NCBI GenBank assembly: GCA_020310875.1
Contig: MU260072.1
Span: 415,001-479,000 of the forward strand
Source of the DNA: Ceratopteris richardii
Taxonomy: Eukaryota > Streptophyta > Polypodiopsida > Polypodiales > Pteridaceae
Direction: 5' to 3'
Length of the DNA: 64,000 nt
Shown here: one piece after another, positions 54,028-64,000 of the stretch
Position numbering within the stretch: the first letter of the stretch is position 1
Layout: every line of letters begins with the position of its first letter
Made by a program: the position numbers and the translations under genes
Notes under the pieces: generated by a model
What the model was told of the DNA's origin: nothing
The model's input: only the letters and a program-made list of their open reading frames with translations
Database searches by the model: none

Positions 54028-54490
54028 TCCATTATGCATGTTGTAGATCAAGCTTTCTTGGCTAGTCAGAAGGGCAAATGTAAATGGAGCTCATCTACTA
54101 GTAAGTAGAAATCTGCTAATTTTGCAAAATCAAAGATGGATGATAGCTATAACATTTGAGGAGTTTGTCTCAATTCGATTGCAAGAAGATCAATCTAGGT
54201 AGAACATGTCCATTATGCATGTTGTAGATCAAGCTTTCTTGGCTAGTCAGAAGGGCAAAGGTAAATGGAGCTCATCTACTAGTAAGCAAAAATATGTTAA
54301 TTCTGCACAATCAAAGATGGATGATAGAGACAACATTTGAGGAGTTCGTCTCAATTCTATTGCAAGAAGATAAGTCTAGGTAGAATAGGTCCATTATGCA
54401 TGTTGTAGATCAAGCTTTCTTAGCTAGTCAGAAGGGCAACGGTAAATGGAGCTTGTCTACTAGTAAGCAAAAAATTGCTAATTCTACTAG
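54028..54490 (+). repeat. 181-bp tandem triplication at the gag end
   Basis: A block starting tccattatgcatgttgtaga begins at 54028, 54209 and 54390, an exact 181-bp period, with few differences (cttggctagtcagaagggc in copies 1-2, cttagctag in copy 3). It lies where the nucleocapsid part of gag is expected. Copy 3 runs out at about 54490 as the protease-region frame opens. Confidence 0.9.
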
Positions 54491-56844
54491 CTTGGTACTT
54501 TGATTGTTGGGAAACCAAACATATTACCTCGCAACATAGTTTCTTCACTTCACTTGAGTCTGCCCCTACAAAGAATACTATCACATGCACCAACAAATCC
54601 TCTTATCATGTTATGGGAGTTGGTAAGATCATTCTGACCACTACTAATGGTAGTTCTTTTACATTATCATATGCTTTATTTGTGCTAGGGATAAAGAAAA
54701 ATTTGTTATTAGTTTCAACATTATCCAAGATTGACTTGGTTGTGAAATTTGTTGATGACAGATGTACACTTCATGATCTATGAAATGGCAACATCATTAT
54801 TGCTTCTTGAATTTTATGTCGTGGGTTGTATAAGCTCATAGGCTATGCAAAATCTATGAATGATTCAACATGTGCAGTTCAAGATTCTCAGGCTGTGTCA
54901 GATGCAAAGCTTTGGCATGCATGCTTTGCTCATAAAAAATTTGCTAGTTTTGGAGACCTACAGAAATAAAAAATAGTGTCTTCTCTACCCAAACTTGAAG
55001 CCCTGGTAAACATGTATGCAAAAGCTGTATTTTTGGAAAAATGCAACATTCCTCGTTCCCAAAACATGGTTCAGTACGAGCTACTCAGAAATTGCAACTT
55101 GTTCACAATGATGTTTGTGGTCCTATGCAAACACCTTCTTTTGGGAACTACCTTTACTTCATGACTTTCATTGATGATTTTTCTAGGCATGCATGGGTAT
55201 ATCCATTGAAAGAAAATTCAGAAGTGTTTATGTGCTTCAAAAATTTTGTGGTTTTGGCTGAAAATCTGTCAGCATGTAAAATGGGCACCCTTCATTCTGA
55301 TTGACGGGGGAATATATGTCTTTCGATTTTGATGCATTTCTAGCTGAAGGTGGGATAAAACATCAATGTATAGTTCTATATACACCTCAAGAAAATGGAT
55401 TTGCAGAAGGAAAGACCAGGTCACTCATGGAGATGGTGAGGTCTATGGTCAAGAGTCAGGCTTTGCCACATAGTTTCCGGTTGGAGGCTTTTGTGTGTGT
55501 AGCATAGGTACTTAACAGGTGTGCCACTAAAGCATTACAGTCTATCACTCCATATGAAGCTTTTCATGGTTGCAAGTCATCTATTCCTCATTTGTGTGTC
55601 TTTGGTCGTATGACATATGCATTAGTGTCTGAACAACAACATAGGAAATTGGATGATAAAGCAGTGAAATGTTTTTTTTGTACAATTTTGAAAGCAAAGG
55701 TTGTCAACTGTATCATCTAGAAGCTAAACACATTTTTGTTAGCCATGATGTTGTTTTTTAGGAAGATGCAATTCAAAAATTACTTTCATGTACTAAGCAG
55801 ACATCATTTAGCTCCAAAGATGTGTATGACACTTTGGTGCCTCTTTTTACACGTGGACACTGTAGAGCTAGTCCAAATGAGGCAATTTCTCAGCCTTTGC
55901 AGATTCCACATGATGATGCATATCATTCCATTTCTAATGCAGGTTTACGTGATGCACTTGCTGATCAGAGGTCTCATATAGAGGAGGCAAAAACTATGCC
56001 TAAATGGTTGGTGCAAATATTGCAAGTTAGCAAATTAGATGCAACTCTATCATATCGTACTCGTTCAAGCTCTCATAGTGTTTCTTTTGCGTTAGATTGC
56101 TATGTTATGGCTACCTCTAGACTTAATGATGAGAATGAGCCTATTTTGTTTTATGAAGCACAAAATTCAGATGGTTGCTATGCAATCAAAACTTGATGCT
56201 ATTATGAAAAATGGTACCTGGTCTTTATGTGACTTGCCTCCTGGCAAGAAGGCCATTGGCACTAGGTGGGTATAAAGTGTAAGCCTGATGGAACAGTTGA
56301 CAAATATAAGGCTAGGCTTGTTGCAAATGGTTATGCTTAAGAAAGAGGCATTGATTTTGATGAGACCTTTGCTCCTACATGCCGAAGGACTACTGTTCAT
56401 AACATCTGTGCACTTGCAGTTCATCATGGTTGGAACACACATTAGTTCGAGATTAAAACTGCATTTCTGAATGGTGAATTGCATGAAGAAGTGTATGTTT
56501 TTCAACCCCGTGGTTTTGTGCAGAAAGGGCACAAAAAAAAAGTGTGCAGGTTAAAAAAGGCATTATATGGTTTGAAGCAAGCACCACGTGCTTGGTATGA
56601 AAAGATACATGCCTACTTGATTGTACATGGCTTTTAGAATAGTCCAATTGAGAGCACCTTATATTTACACATGCAAATGATGTGCTTCTGATCATTGTTG
56701 TCTATGTTGATGACATGTTGCTCATTGGTCCTAATGAGAAGCATCTTACTAGTTTTAAGGCTGATTTTCATGCCTCTATGTTAGATTTGGGGCATTTGCA
56801 TCATTATTTGGGCATTCAATATATGCAAGTTGATGGTAGAATAG
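54475..56844 (+). pseudogene. Ty1/copia pol: protease region, integrase, RT (interrupted)
   Basis: 54475-54783 resembles the copia protease (SYHVMGVGKIILTTTNGSSF, LFVLGIKKNLLLVSTLSKI). 54900-55000 is the pre-integrase zinc region (KLWHACFAHKKFASFGDL). Integrase: [149 protein letters not shown], then a degraded YVDDML at about 56702. RT breaks off in QVDGRI at 56844, where the G2 LTR starts. Many stops and frameshifts. Confidence 0.9.
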
Positions 56845-57443
56845 TGTCACTCTAGCACAATGGCAAGTACCAACATGAGGAGATTCACCTCATAAATGTC
56901 AATCCGTGGAGACGTGAGGAATAGTATGAAGACTATGAGCAAGTGAAGGCACAAGTGCGTGAGTGAGAAGCACACAAACATGCACACACACACGCACACA
57001 AGGCAAGAACAAAGAGAGGAACAATGAAGTTCTTTGCATTAGTCAAAAAGTCTCTTATATAAGCTCAATTCACTAACAATCTAACCTAAAAAATGAGCTC
57101 TCTAGATTTTTTTATAGTTTTTTGACTAGCTTTGGCCATGTCCAGACCTAATGTCGGCCTAGTTAAAAATTAGGTTCTAGAGATTATTTGAGGGCTCAAA
57201 CGGAATCTAAAAATTGTGAAAATTTGTATGTAGCTAACTCTAATACTCCTCAAGCTTAAGGACTCCTCGACTTGAATAAAATGGATCCTATTCTACCAAA
57301 AATGGAATTTACAATGTTTGTGTAGTGATGAGAATCACTTGAGTTGGATATAGTTCATGGAAAAAATGATTAGGCCTTGTTACCAGATTGTGCATGACTG
57401 CTCCTTGTGCTGGTATGCTCTTCGTATAGCTTGGATGTCAACA
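56845..57443 (-). mobile_element. 3' LTR of G2
   Basis: TGTCACTCTAGC ... GGATGTCAACA, 599 bp, colinear with the G1 LTRs but with many substitutions and small deletions, for example a shorter (CA)n segment near 56985. Clearly a different, older subfamily member. Confidence 0.92.
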
Positions 57444-57456
57444 CTCCCCCCTCTCT
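57444..57456 (-). other. polypurine tract of G2
   Basis: In minus sense agaggggggag next to the LTR, equivalent to 24136-24148. Confidence 0.85.
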
Positions 57457-57484
57457 AGTGTCTATCATCCCTGACATATCTCTA

Positions 57485-58315
57485 CTATGTTATAGGGTGG
57501 TGGATATAGTATTGGAGGACATTTGTGGCTAGCTCATGTTCACCTAGGCGTAACGCTCGTGCCAAGCCAGCTTGCAATGCATACCAATTGATGGCACTTG
57601 GGATGTCTGGTTGCGGAGTCGTGTAGTACTCTGAGTACATGGCTTGTTTGCATGCGAATAGATGGAGCAGGTGTGTTGGCTTAGGTGCAAACAACTCCGA
57701 TTGATACTCCCACTCCCAAAATCTTGATCGGAACATGTCTTCAAATGTTTATGTATAGCATGCGGGAAGGTACTTGATTCGTGCATGCCAGGCATAAGCC
57801 ACTCGAATGCTGGGGGTGGTGCTCATGTCATACACCAAATCGTAATTTCCATTGGTAAACCCCTATAGACGTACATATGGTGCTACTGCATTTCTAAAGG
57901 TTTTGAGTACGATCTGCATCAAATCCAAAATTTTAAGCATCATTTGGGCCGCAACATCTGGCATCGGTTTCAAGCAAGGGATCCAATGTTGAATTGTTGC
58001 CATCATGTAAGCTGTTGACTATGGTGGTGATATGTACGGATAATTTAGCCACTCCTTACATTAAGCATTATTTTGTACCTTTATGTTGAATGCTTTCCAT
58101 GATCTGCATCTTGGAATGGGGCCGTAGCATGGATTGTAAAGTAGATGTAAAGGCACATGGTTCCATGTGCGCGGCATTTCAGGATATGTCTCTAGAAGTT
58201 TTTGCCACCATGTCGATTGATGGATCTTTCCTTTTTGCACCTGTGGAGGAAGGTCTTCGGGTTGAAACTGTGTAGTGAAGGAAGGAATCTTCCTTGTGAC
58301 TCTATATTTCTGCAT
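57485..58315 (-). pseudogene. G2 env-position ORF, C-terminal domain
   Basis: Frames 57485-57736 and 58061-58315 match the G1 domain: LLHLFACKQAMYSEYYTTPQ, GEHELATNVLQYYIHHP, then PLHLLYNPCYGPIPRCRSWK, AFNIKVQNNA. G2 is continuous across the point where G1 has its 24890 frameshift (QVQKGKIHQSTWWQKLLE), but has its own stops between 57740 and 58060. Confidence 0.8.
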
Positions 58316-59280
58316 TGTAATCTACCAGAATAACATAGTTAGGCCTATATTGGAGTTTTGATGAGAGGATGAGACATCTAGATGACAAGTTCTTGAAGTA
58401 ACTGGATTGTAATATGGTTTCTTCTATGACTCTCATGGCCTGATTTTGCATTACTGTGCACTCTTCATGAGAACTCCCCATTTCTTCCACTTGTCGTAGC
58501 CATGGGGGTCGTGGTGCTTCAAAAGTATCCTGACCTTCTTCTGTTTGTCGTCCCCCTCGGAAGGGTTGCGGATCATAGTCCTCTTCAAATGTTTGTTCCA
58601 CAGGAATGGAGACCGTCTCTTCATTTGTGGGAAGCTCGGGTGGGGATGGTGGTCTTTCGTATTACAGTAGTCGTGCCTGCAATTTTGTGACTTGTTTTTG
58701 GAGGTCTTGTAGGGCCTCTGAGTCAGTGATGAGTGAAGCAGTTGAGGCGATGGCATGGGGGCAGTTGTAGTGTCCGGCTGTTGTTGCTGCTTCAGTTGAA
58801 CCAGTTCCTCTGATAACTCGTCATGTGCCTCAAGTAGGTGGGCATGATCTTCAAGGATTATTTTGATGTTCTCCGGGGCCACTGCTTGGAATTTCGAGGG
58901 ACTGATGGGTGCCCCAGGTGTGCTTTCGATGGTTGCTTCTAAGTTCTCTTGGTTTTGTAGTTGGAGATGCCTATTTTCTTCTTGATCCGCTGCCAAGTGT
59001 CTTTTCAATAGCGCCATATTGCGTTGGAGTTTTGCGTTGCATTCCATTTGCGTTCGTAGGTGGCTTTCCACCCCTTGGATCGCTTCTTGATCTACGTTTT
59101 GTAATTGCATTTCCAATATACCATGAGCCTCTTGTAAGGTTTGAAATTGAGTTTGGACACTGGCTTTGTCCTCTTCCAGTGTAGCGAGGCGTTGCTATAA
59201 TGCTTTAGAGTGTTCTTGTAACCTTTGGTTATGTGCCTTCAGTTGATTGTATTCTATCCTTAACTGTGACATACACGCAA
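58302..59280 (-). pseudogene. G2 env-position ORF, coiled-coil section
   Basis: Frames 58451-59116 and 58302-58601 carry LQRNMALLKRHLAADQEENR, HLLEAHDELSEELVQLKQQQ and the conserved SSKLQYRPNYVILVDYNAEI. A frameshift near 58700 breaks it. Similarity to G1 24884-26059 is high throughout, including the acidic EQTFEEDYDPQPF linker. Confidence 0.8.
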
Positions 59281-59288
59281 TCATGGTG

Positions 59289-60198
59289 TCAAATGCATAA
59301 ACTATAGATGAAGGTGTGGTTTGTACAGTGGAAGATGCAAGGGAAGGGAATTGGGGAATGGGAAGTGTGAATGCTGTGTCTACAGGAGATGTGTGTGCAG
59401 GTGAAATTGGTGGAGGGGGGATGGTGGAAGTGTGGGGGGAGGGGGCAGTACTGTTGGTGGTGAAATGTGCATGCTTTCAGTTGTGGGGTGAAGGTGGTGT
59501 CTACCATATATATCGGAATGGTAGGTGGTGTGTGTGTGATAGTGGTGAATAAGTGTTGTGTGGATGGTGGGAATGGGATTGACGAGGAGGGTTGGGTGGT
59601 GGCTTGAAACATTCTACAAAGGTAGTCATGGGCGGGTTGAAGGATTGGTGGTATGGGGGTTGGGACATGAGAACTTGGAGGCGTGAAGGCCATGAAAGGG
59701 GGCGTGTTGGCAGGGAATCCAAAGAATATGGATCTAGTGTCAGGATGGCCTATGAACGAGGGCGTGGGGGTTGGTTGTCCTATGGCTGTCTCCATGAGAG
59801 ATTCGTTTGGGATGGTGGTGGCCTGATAGACAGGGTTTTCAAAGAAGGAGAACAAGGTTGAACCGAAGGTGGGAGTACGGAAGATGAAGGTCTCCTCTGT
59901 GGGTTGGGCAATTGAGGTGGTGTCTTTAGCTTCTATTCGAGGAGGTGATGGTGGGGGTGTGGATGGTAGTGGCTCTGTTGACTCTTCTTGGGTGGATGTG
60001 GGTTCTCGGCCAGGAGTTCTTGCTTCTTGGGAGGTTGTCTCAATTGGTTCAGAAGTAATAATAGCTTCTTCCCCCGTAGTAATGGGAATTTGGATGTTTT
60101 TACTGGACCGTGGTCATATTTGGAATCTTCACGGATCATATTGTACGGGAGGCCCCTGTAATGCTGATCTGACTATTTCCACTACACCATAAGTTTCT
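59289..60198 (-). pseudogene. G2 env-position ORF, Pro/Ser/Thr-rich section
   Basis: Frame 59289-59855 (MFSFFENPVYQATTIPNESL, GHPDTRSIFFGFPANTPP, HTPPTIPIYMVDTTF) matches the low-complexity tail of the 831-codon G1 frame. Upstream, 59870-60198 continues in other frames to ETYGVVEIVRSAL, where the G1-like N-terminal domain is absent. Confidence 0.75.
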
Positions 60199-60605
60199 GT
60201 GGGTACCCATTTCCGGACAATCCTAGGTGTGATCGAAGATGTAATGGTGTGGAGTGTAGGTGTTTGCCCGAGGATTTGTGCCAAGAGTGCCTGTGAATGT
60301 TGACTCAATCTTGTGAATGGAGGTGAAGCTATTTGAGCTTGTAAGCAGGTCTTGGGCACCCATATTTGTTTAGCATTTGGAATAGCCTTCATTGAATGCT
60401 TTGGGACCCAAATAGAAATGGTATGTCTAGAGTGTTGCCTAGGGTACTCCTTTGTTGTAATCCTCGACGGTGTAGCTCGTTTGGTGCATCGTTGAGAACC
60501 TGTCTCTGGAGCCATGGGTTTTCCACCCTTGCGTATCCAGATCTGCTTCATGCCGCCAAGAGGTAGTATATATTGCACAGGTTGGTGCTCATGCTTCTTG
60601 ATCAT
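60129..60605 (-). pseudogene. G2 IWVPK-repeat ORF fused by deletion to the env-position ORF
   Basis: 158 codons with KQIWIRKG, SIWVPKH, KQIWVPKT and RKWVP, directly joined to TETYGVVE at about 60199. In G1 these two ends are about 1.9 kb apart (28786 and 26905). The linker sequences differ much more from G1 than the IWVPK motifs do. Confidence 0.65.
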
Positions 60606-60838
60606 CGGCCTCCTCTATGTCGTGTGTTGCTCGGCTTGCTTTCCTCGAATCCTCTTTGGAAAAGAAGGGAGCTCCTCATTGACTTCTGTACCTTTGTCAA
60701 GAGAGACAATCTTCTGCACTATATAACTTTGGACAAGAATAGCATCATTATGTGGGTTCCTGGAGGGACCAAGATTTGGTGCCTTTTCTAGTGGCCTAAG
60801 TGCTTGATTTTCTAATTCAATCGTGATGCGGTTTTGGC

Positions 60839-61300
60839 CTACCCAAGCCTGAAGAGTCCACTTCTTAGGTTGAGGTTGACTACATGATCGTAGATCCAGT
60901 ATTGGCCCAAGACAAGAGGTTCAGTAAGATCCTCGTCTTCACATACTAGCACTTTGACTGCCATTAGAACCTCTTGAATGTAGAGGAGCAGTTCCACCTC
61001 ACCCATGCAAGGGGTTTCCACACCTCCCAAACCTATGAGATATGCCTTTATAGGGTTGACCTTCAATTGCAATTCTTGGCAGTAAGAAAGTCGGACTGCA
61101 CTAGTAGCTGCTCTGGAATCAAAGCCCTTACAGTCCTTGCACTCTCTCCTTGTCCTACTTCTAGGGTCACAAAGGGTCGTCGATCAACTATCCTATGGGA
61201 ATGTTCACCTGATGCTTGGCACATGGCCATGCGATAACTTAGGACTTCTTGAGTGTTAGACATAGGCTGATCTCTACCTTTTCTTCGCAATTTCATTCGT
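60839..61300 (-). pseudogene. G2 second protease-like domain
   Basis: Same domain as G1 residues 330-445: [58 protein letters not shown] 4-nt deletion at the active site (about 61118) removes the Asp codon and shifts the frame, so the domain is dead here. The flanking sequence is conserved, showing the domain was part of the family and is not a G1 oddity. Confidence 0.8.
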
Positions 61301-61341
61301 CGGATGCGTTCTAAAGCTTCTGCATGTGCTTCTTCTCGAAT

Positions 61342-61770
61342 TCATTTTTCCTCTTCCTTGCGTTTCTTAGGAGTGTTAAGTCCATTTAGCATCTCCTCCA
61401 TTAGGGGTTCTTGATATAAATTGACTCTGCATCCACTTATGTAACTTGGTAGAATATCGCCTTCTAGAGTGGCTAGTTGAACTACTCCACTTGTGGAGAT
61501 CCTATTGATAATCATTGGTCCATAGCCTCTCTTCTCTAATTTCCGAGTGTGTTGCTTCAAAGTGTAGAATAAGACTAGGTCTCCTGCTTTCAAGCCCTTA
61601 TCCTTCACATGTGCATCAAAATATGCTTTTTGTCTTTTCTTGGCTGCATAAATTCCTACTCCAGCTCTCAATCGTGTTGCACCTAATCGTTCAAGATCGA
61701 AGATTCTAGAGGAGAGCTCATGGCTTGTCCAGTCATGCTCTTGTGCTACTTTCAATGTAGGTATCAAAGT
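61342..61770 (-). pseudogene. G2 integrase C-terminus
   Basis: The frame 61342-61887 holds [60 protein letters not shown]. It follows a frameshift near 61768 that ends the long integrase frame. Confidence 0.85.
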
Positions 61771-63304
61771 CCAATGGTAGCACTGCATTTTGGCCGAACA
61801 CCATTTGAAAGGGTATGGCATGGAGTACCGTTTTATAGGAAACTCTGTATGCCCAAACAACATGGGGTAGCTGTTTGTCCCAATCAAAGCGTTTATTATT
61901 AATCAACTTTGTCAATACATTGCATAGAATCTTATTTGTGCTCTCAGCCTGTCCATTAGCTTGTGGATGATAGGGGGTAGAATTCTTATGTATCATCAAG
62001 AATTCTTGGAGAAGGTTTTCTATGACTTCGTTCAAGAAGTGTGTGCCTCTATCAGTTACTAGCTCTATTGGTACCCCATATCTGGTGAACACATTCTCAA
62101 ATAAGAACTTAACAGTTGTCTGAGCATCATTCTTTGTTGTAGCTTTTACATCGACCCATTTGGTTAGATAATCAGTGGCTACAATAATGTATTCAGCATG
62201 GGAACCCTTAGTTGGGGGGTTAATAGGATCGACAAAGTCCATTCCCCACTTAGAGAATGCACGTCCACCCATCGTTGATTTCAATGGCATCTCATCTTTA
62301 CGTATAGGATACTGAGTTTGCTGACAAAAATCACAACTCTTCACATAGGTATGTGCATCCATGTGAAGTGTGGGCCACCAAAGACCTGCAGAAAGTATTG
62401 CCTTGATCACTCTATCTGGTCCAAAGTGTCCTCCTGCTTCACCTTGGTGAGTAGTTTCCAAGATCTTCAGATATTCGCTCTCGTGGACACATAATCTAAG
62501 ATACCCATCTTTTCCTTGTCTGTATAGTTTATCTCCAATGAGAGTATAGTCTAAAGCTTCTTGTTCTAAGCTCCTTTGTCTAGCCAATGTCATATCTTGG
62601 GGAAAGGTTCTCGTCCTCAAAAAGGCTATTAATGGTTCGCTCCAATGTGGCACTAAAGACACCTGATAAAGAGTGGCATGTTCCATTGGCTGTTTAGTAC
62701 GACAGATTGGGCATTCCTTGCACATCCTATGGACATCTTCTTCCATAGTTGGCCAGTGCAGTCCGAGTCTCCTCAGTGTCTGTAAAGTTCTTTGCCTTGA
62801 GTAGTGTTGCTCTAATGCACCCACATGTGCTAATTGCAACCACTTTGCGTATTCATCCTCTTCCACACAACAAGATAATATTCCTTGATCTGTATGTTTG
62901 TACATACTCCCTACCATGATATGGTACTTTTGGGCTTTTACTACGTCCCTATCTTGAGTGTTTGCTATTGGATGTTTAGGCCCATATGTCAATACTGGCA
63001 CTAAGGTCTTGGGCCACTGTGGTATAACTTCCAAATTAAACAAGTAAGCATCAGGAAGGTCATCTGATACTCCTTGTGGGGCCTCTCCGGATGTGAGCCT
63101 CGAGAGGTGATCTGCTCTCAAGCGAGTCTTGCCTTTCCTCACCACTACCTCAAAGTCATATTCTATTAGTAAGAGGAACCATCTTACTAATGTTCCTGTG
63201 TTGCATGGCTTGTTTACCAGATACAGTAGAGCTTGATGATCCGTAAAAAATTTGAACCTATTTGCAAGCAAATAGTGCCTAAGATTTTTAACCGCATAGA
63301 CCAT
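61733..63304 (-). CDS. G2 pol: RNase H end, two integrase zinc domains, integrase core
   Basis: 523 open codons, the best view of the unusual integrase. RNase H end: residues 1-70 (FFTDHQALLYL, RADHLSRL). Zinc domain 1: His160, His167, Cys198, Cys201. Zinc domain 2: His286, His293, Cys324, Cys327. Both are exactly H-x6-H-x30-C-x2-C, and both are preceded by a similar GxxYxxxDxGxLxxCVxExEY stretch. Core: Asp356 (WGMDF), Asp418 (LVTDRG) and Glu454 (GQAES) give D,D-35-E. The start at 63304 is internal, because a TGA (Arg CGA in G1) cuts it from the RT frame. Confidence 0.93.
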   Translation of the reverse strand: MVYAVKNLRHYLLANRFKFFTDHQALLYLVNKPCNTGTLVRWFLLLIEYDFEVVVRKGKTRLRADHLSRLTSGEAPQGVSDDLPDAYLFNLEVIPQWPKTLVPVLTYGPKHPIANTQDRDVVKAQKYHIMVGSMYKHTDQGILSCCVEEDEYAKWLQLAHVGALEQHYSRQRTLQTLRRLGLHWPTMEEDVHRMCKECPICRTKQPMEHATLYQVSLVPHWSEPLIAFLRTRTFPQDMTLARQRSLEQEALDYTLIGDKLYRQGKDGYLRLCVHESEYLKILETTHQGEAGGHFGPDRVIKAILSAGLWWPTLHMDAHTYVKSCDFCQQTQYPIRKDEMPLKSTMGGRAFSKWGMDFVDPINPPTKGSHAEYIIVATDYLTKWVDVKATTKNDAQTTVKFLFENVFTRYGVPIELVTDRGTHFLNEVIENLLQEFLMIHKNSTPYHPQANGQAESTNKILCNVLTKLINNKRFDWDKQLPHVVWAYRVSYKTVLHAIPFQMVFGQNAVLPLDFDTYIESSTRA

Positions 63305-63337
63305 GCATAATCCTTCTCTGTCAGTAGTTGTATAATT

Positions 63338-64000
63338 TCATTCAGCTGCATTCAATTGTCTACTAACATAAGCTATTGGAAGATCCATGTTACCTTCACC
63401 AGTTGGTTGTGCAAGTACACACCCAATAGCATAATTGGATGCATCCACATGGACATGGAATGGCTTGTTCCAATCTGGTGTAGTCAAGATTGGTGCTGAA
63501 CATAATCGCCGTTTAAGCTCATTGAAACATTTCTCACATTCATAAGTCCACTCAAAATTGGTCAAAAGTCCGTACAGAGGCTTTGCAATGATGTCATACA
63601 TGTGTATAAAACGTCGGTAATAGCCACAATGCCCCATGAAAGCTTGCACTTCCTTGACATTCTTTGGCCTAGGTAGTTCTGTGATAGCTCTCACTTTCTC
63701 TTCATCAGTGGATATGCCGTTCTTTGACACTATGTGTCTTAGAATCTTGCTTTGCCTGACCATGAAAACACACTTTTCTGGGTTCAGACAGACTTGATAT
63801 TCTCTACATTTGTCAAAGATTTGCCTGAGTTCAGGTATATGTGTCTGTCTAATGTTGGAATGAGCACAAAGATCATCAACATAGACTTCCAAATTCTTCC
63901 TCAGGAACTCTTTTAACACATGGCACATCAGTCTCTAGAAGGTTGTGGGCGCATTCATTAGACCAAACGGCATTACCCGAAAAGCAAATATGCCCCACTC
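63338..64000 (-). CDS. G2 pol: reverse transcriptase (catalytic part) and RNase H start
   Basis: Frame 63338-63928: EVYVDDLCAHS with the catalytic YVDD, LNPEKCVFMVRQ, AFMGHCGYYRRF, FHVHVDASNYAIGCVLAQPT. Beyond a TAG at 63935 (a Gln codon in G1) the RT reads on to the window edge (EWGIFAFRVMPFGL). It runs out of the window, so partial. Confidence 0.92.

Larger units (their letters stand above)
56845..64000 (-). mobile_element. G2: second family-G Ty3/gypsy element, 3' part
   Basis: Begins (in plus coordinates) with its 3' LTR and continues with PPT, env-position ORF, IWVPK ORF, second protease-like domain, integrase, RNase H and RT up to the window end. The order matches G1. It is inserted in copia RT; the five bases before it are AATAG, and the partner copy lies outside. 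A G1-like N-terminal domain of the env-position ORF is missing. Confidence 0.92.

Overview
This is transposable-element-packed nuclear DNA of a land plant, most likely one with a large genome. The case rests on the element families: Ty3/gypsy elements without a chromodomain and with an Asp-tRNA-type primer site, several Ty1/copia lineages, a plant-type LINE (zinc-knuckle ORF1; endonuclease, reverse transcriptase and zf-RVT in ORF2), a CACTA-type terminus, a SINE-like unit, long microsatellites and many C-to-T nonsense changes. I found no intact host gene, rRNA, tRNA or CRISPR array. The species cannot be named from this window.

Layout. 1-1349: TG/TA, CT and GA simple repeats ending in a CACTA-like terminus. 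That terminus interrupts an old plus-strand copy (1350-2760) of the gypsy family called G here. 2940-4760: minus-strand Ty1/copia pol fragment. 6997-9208: small LTR element Y with a coiled-coil ORF and no pol, sitting between two copies of a 0.4 kb duplication. About 10.7-16.3 kb: plus-strand LINE. 17362-18536: 3' end of a copia element (minus). 21079-41140: small LTR element X, split by a nearly complete 17.1 kb family-G element (G1, 23525-40596, minus strand) with 611-bp LTRs, TSD AGGGG, PBS and PPT. 41.1-49 kb: decayed LTR elements, LINE pieces, a SINE-like unit and simple repeats. 51.99-52.83 kb: LINE RT remnant. 52.9-56.8 kb: plus-strand copia interrupted by a second family-G element (G2, 56845 to beyond the window end, minus strand).

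Family G is the most unusual content. Reading along the element: a 2 kb leader with about 35 copies of a 19-bp near-palindrome; gag; first protease; RT; RNase H; two successive integrase zinc domains (both H-x6-H-x30-C-x2-C); the DD35E integrase core; a second retropepsin-like domain after integrase; a short ORF with IWVPK repeats; and an env-position reading frame of about 1,400 codons (Pro/Ser/Thr-rich, then coiled coil, then a conserved C-terminal domain). G1 and G2 agree on this order wherever both can be read. The core motif of the G leader array (TCTATCGCG, sense strand) also recurs about 15 times in the 5' leader of the unrelated LINE.

Ages are relative. The two G1 LTRs differ at about nine positions by eye, while the X LTRs that enclose G1 differ at roughly 8%, as the nesting requires. 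Frameshifts and stops are described where seen. Domain names come from motif recognition, not database searches.
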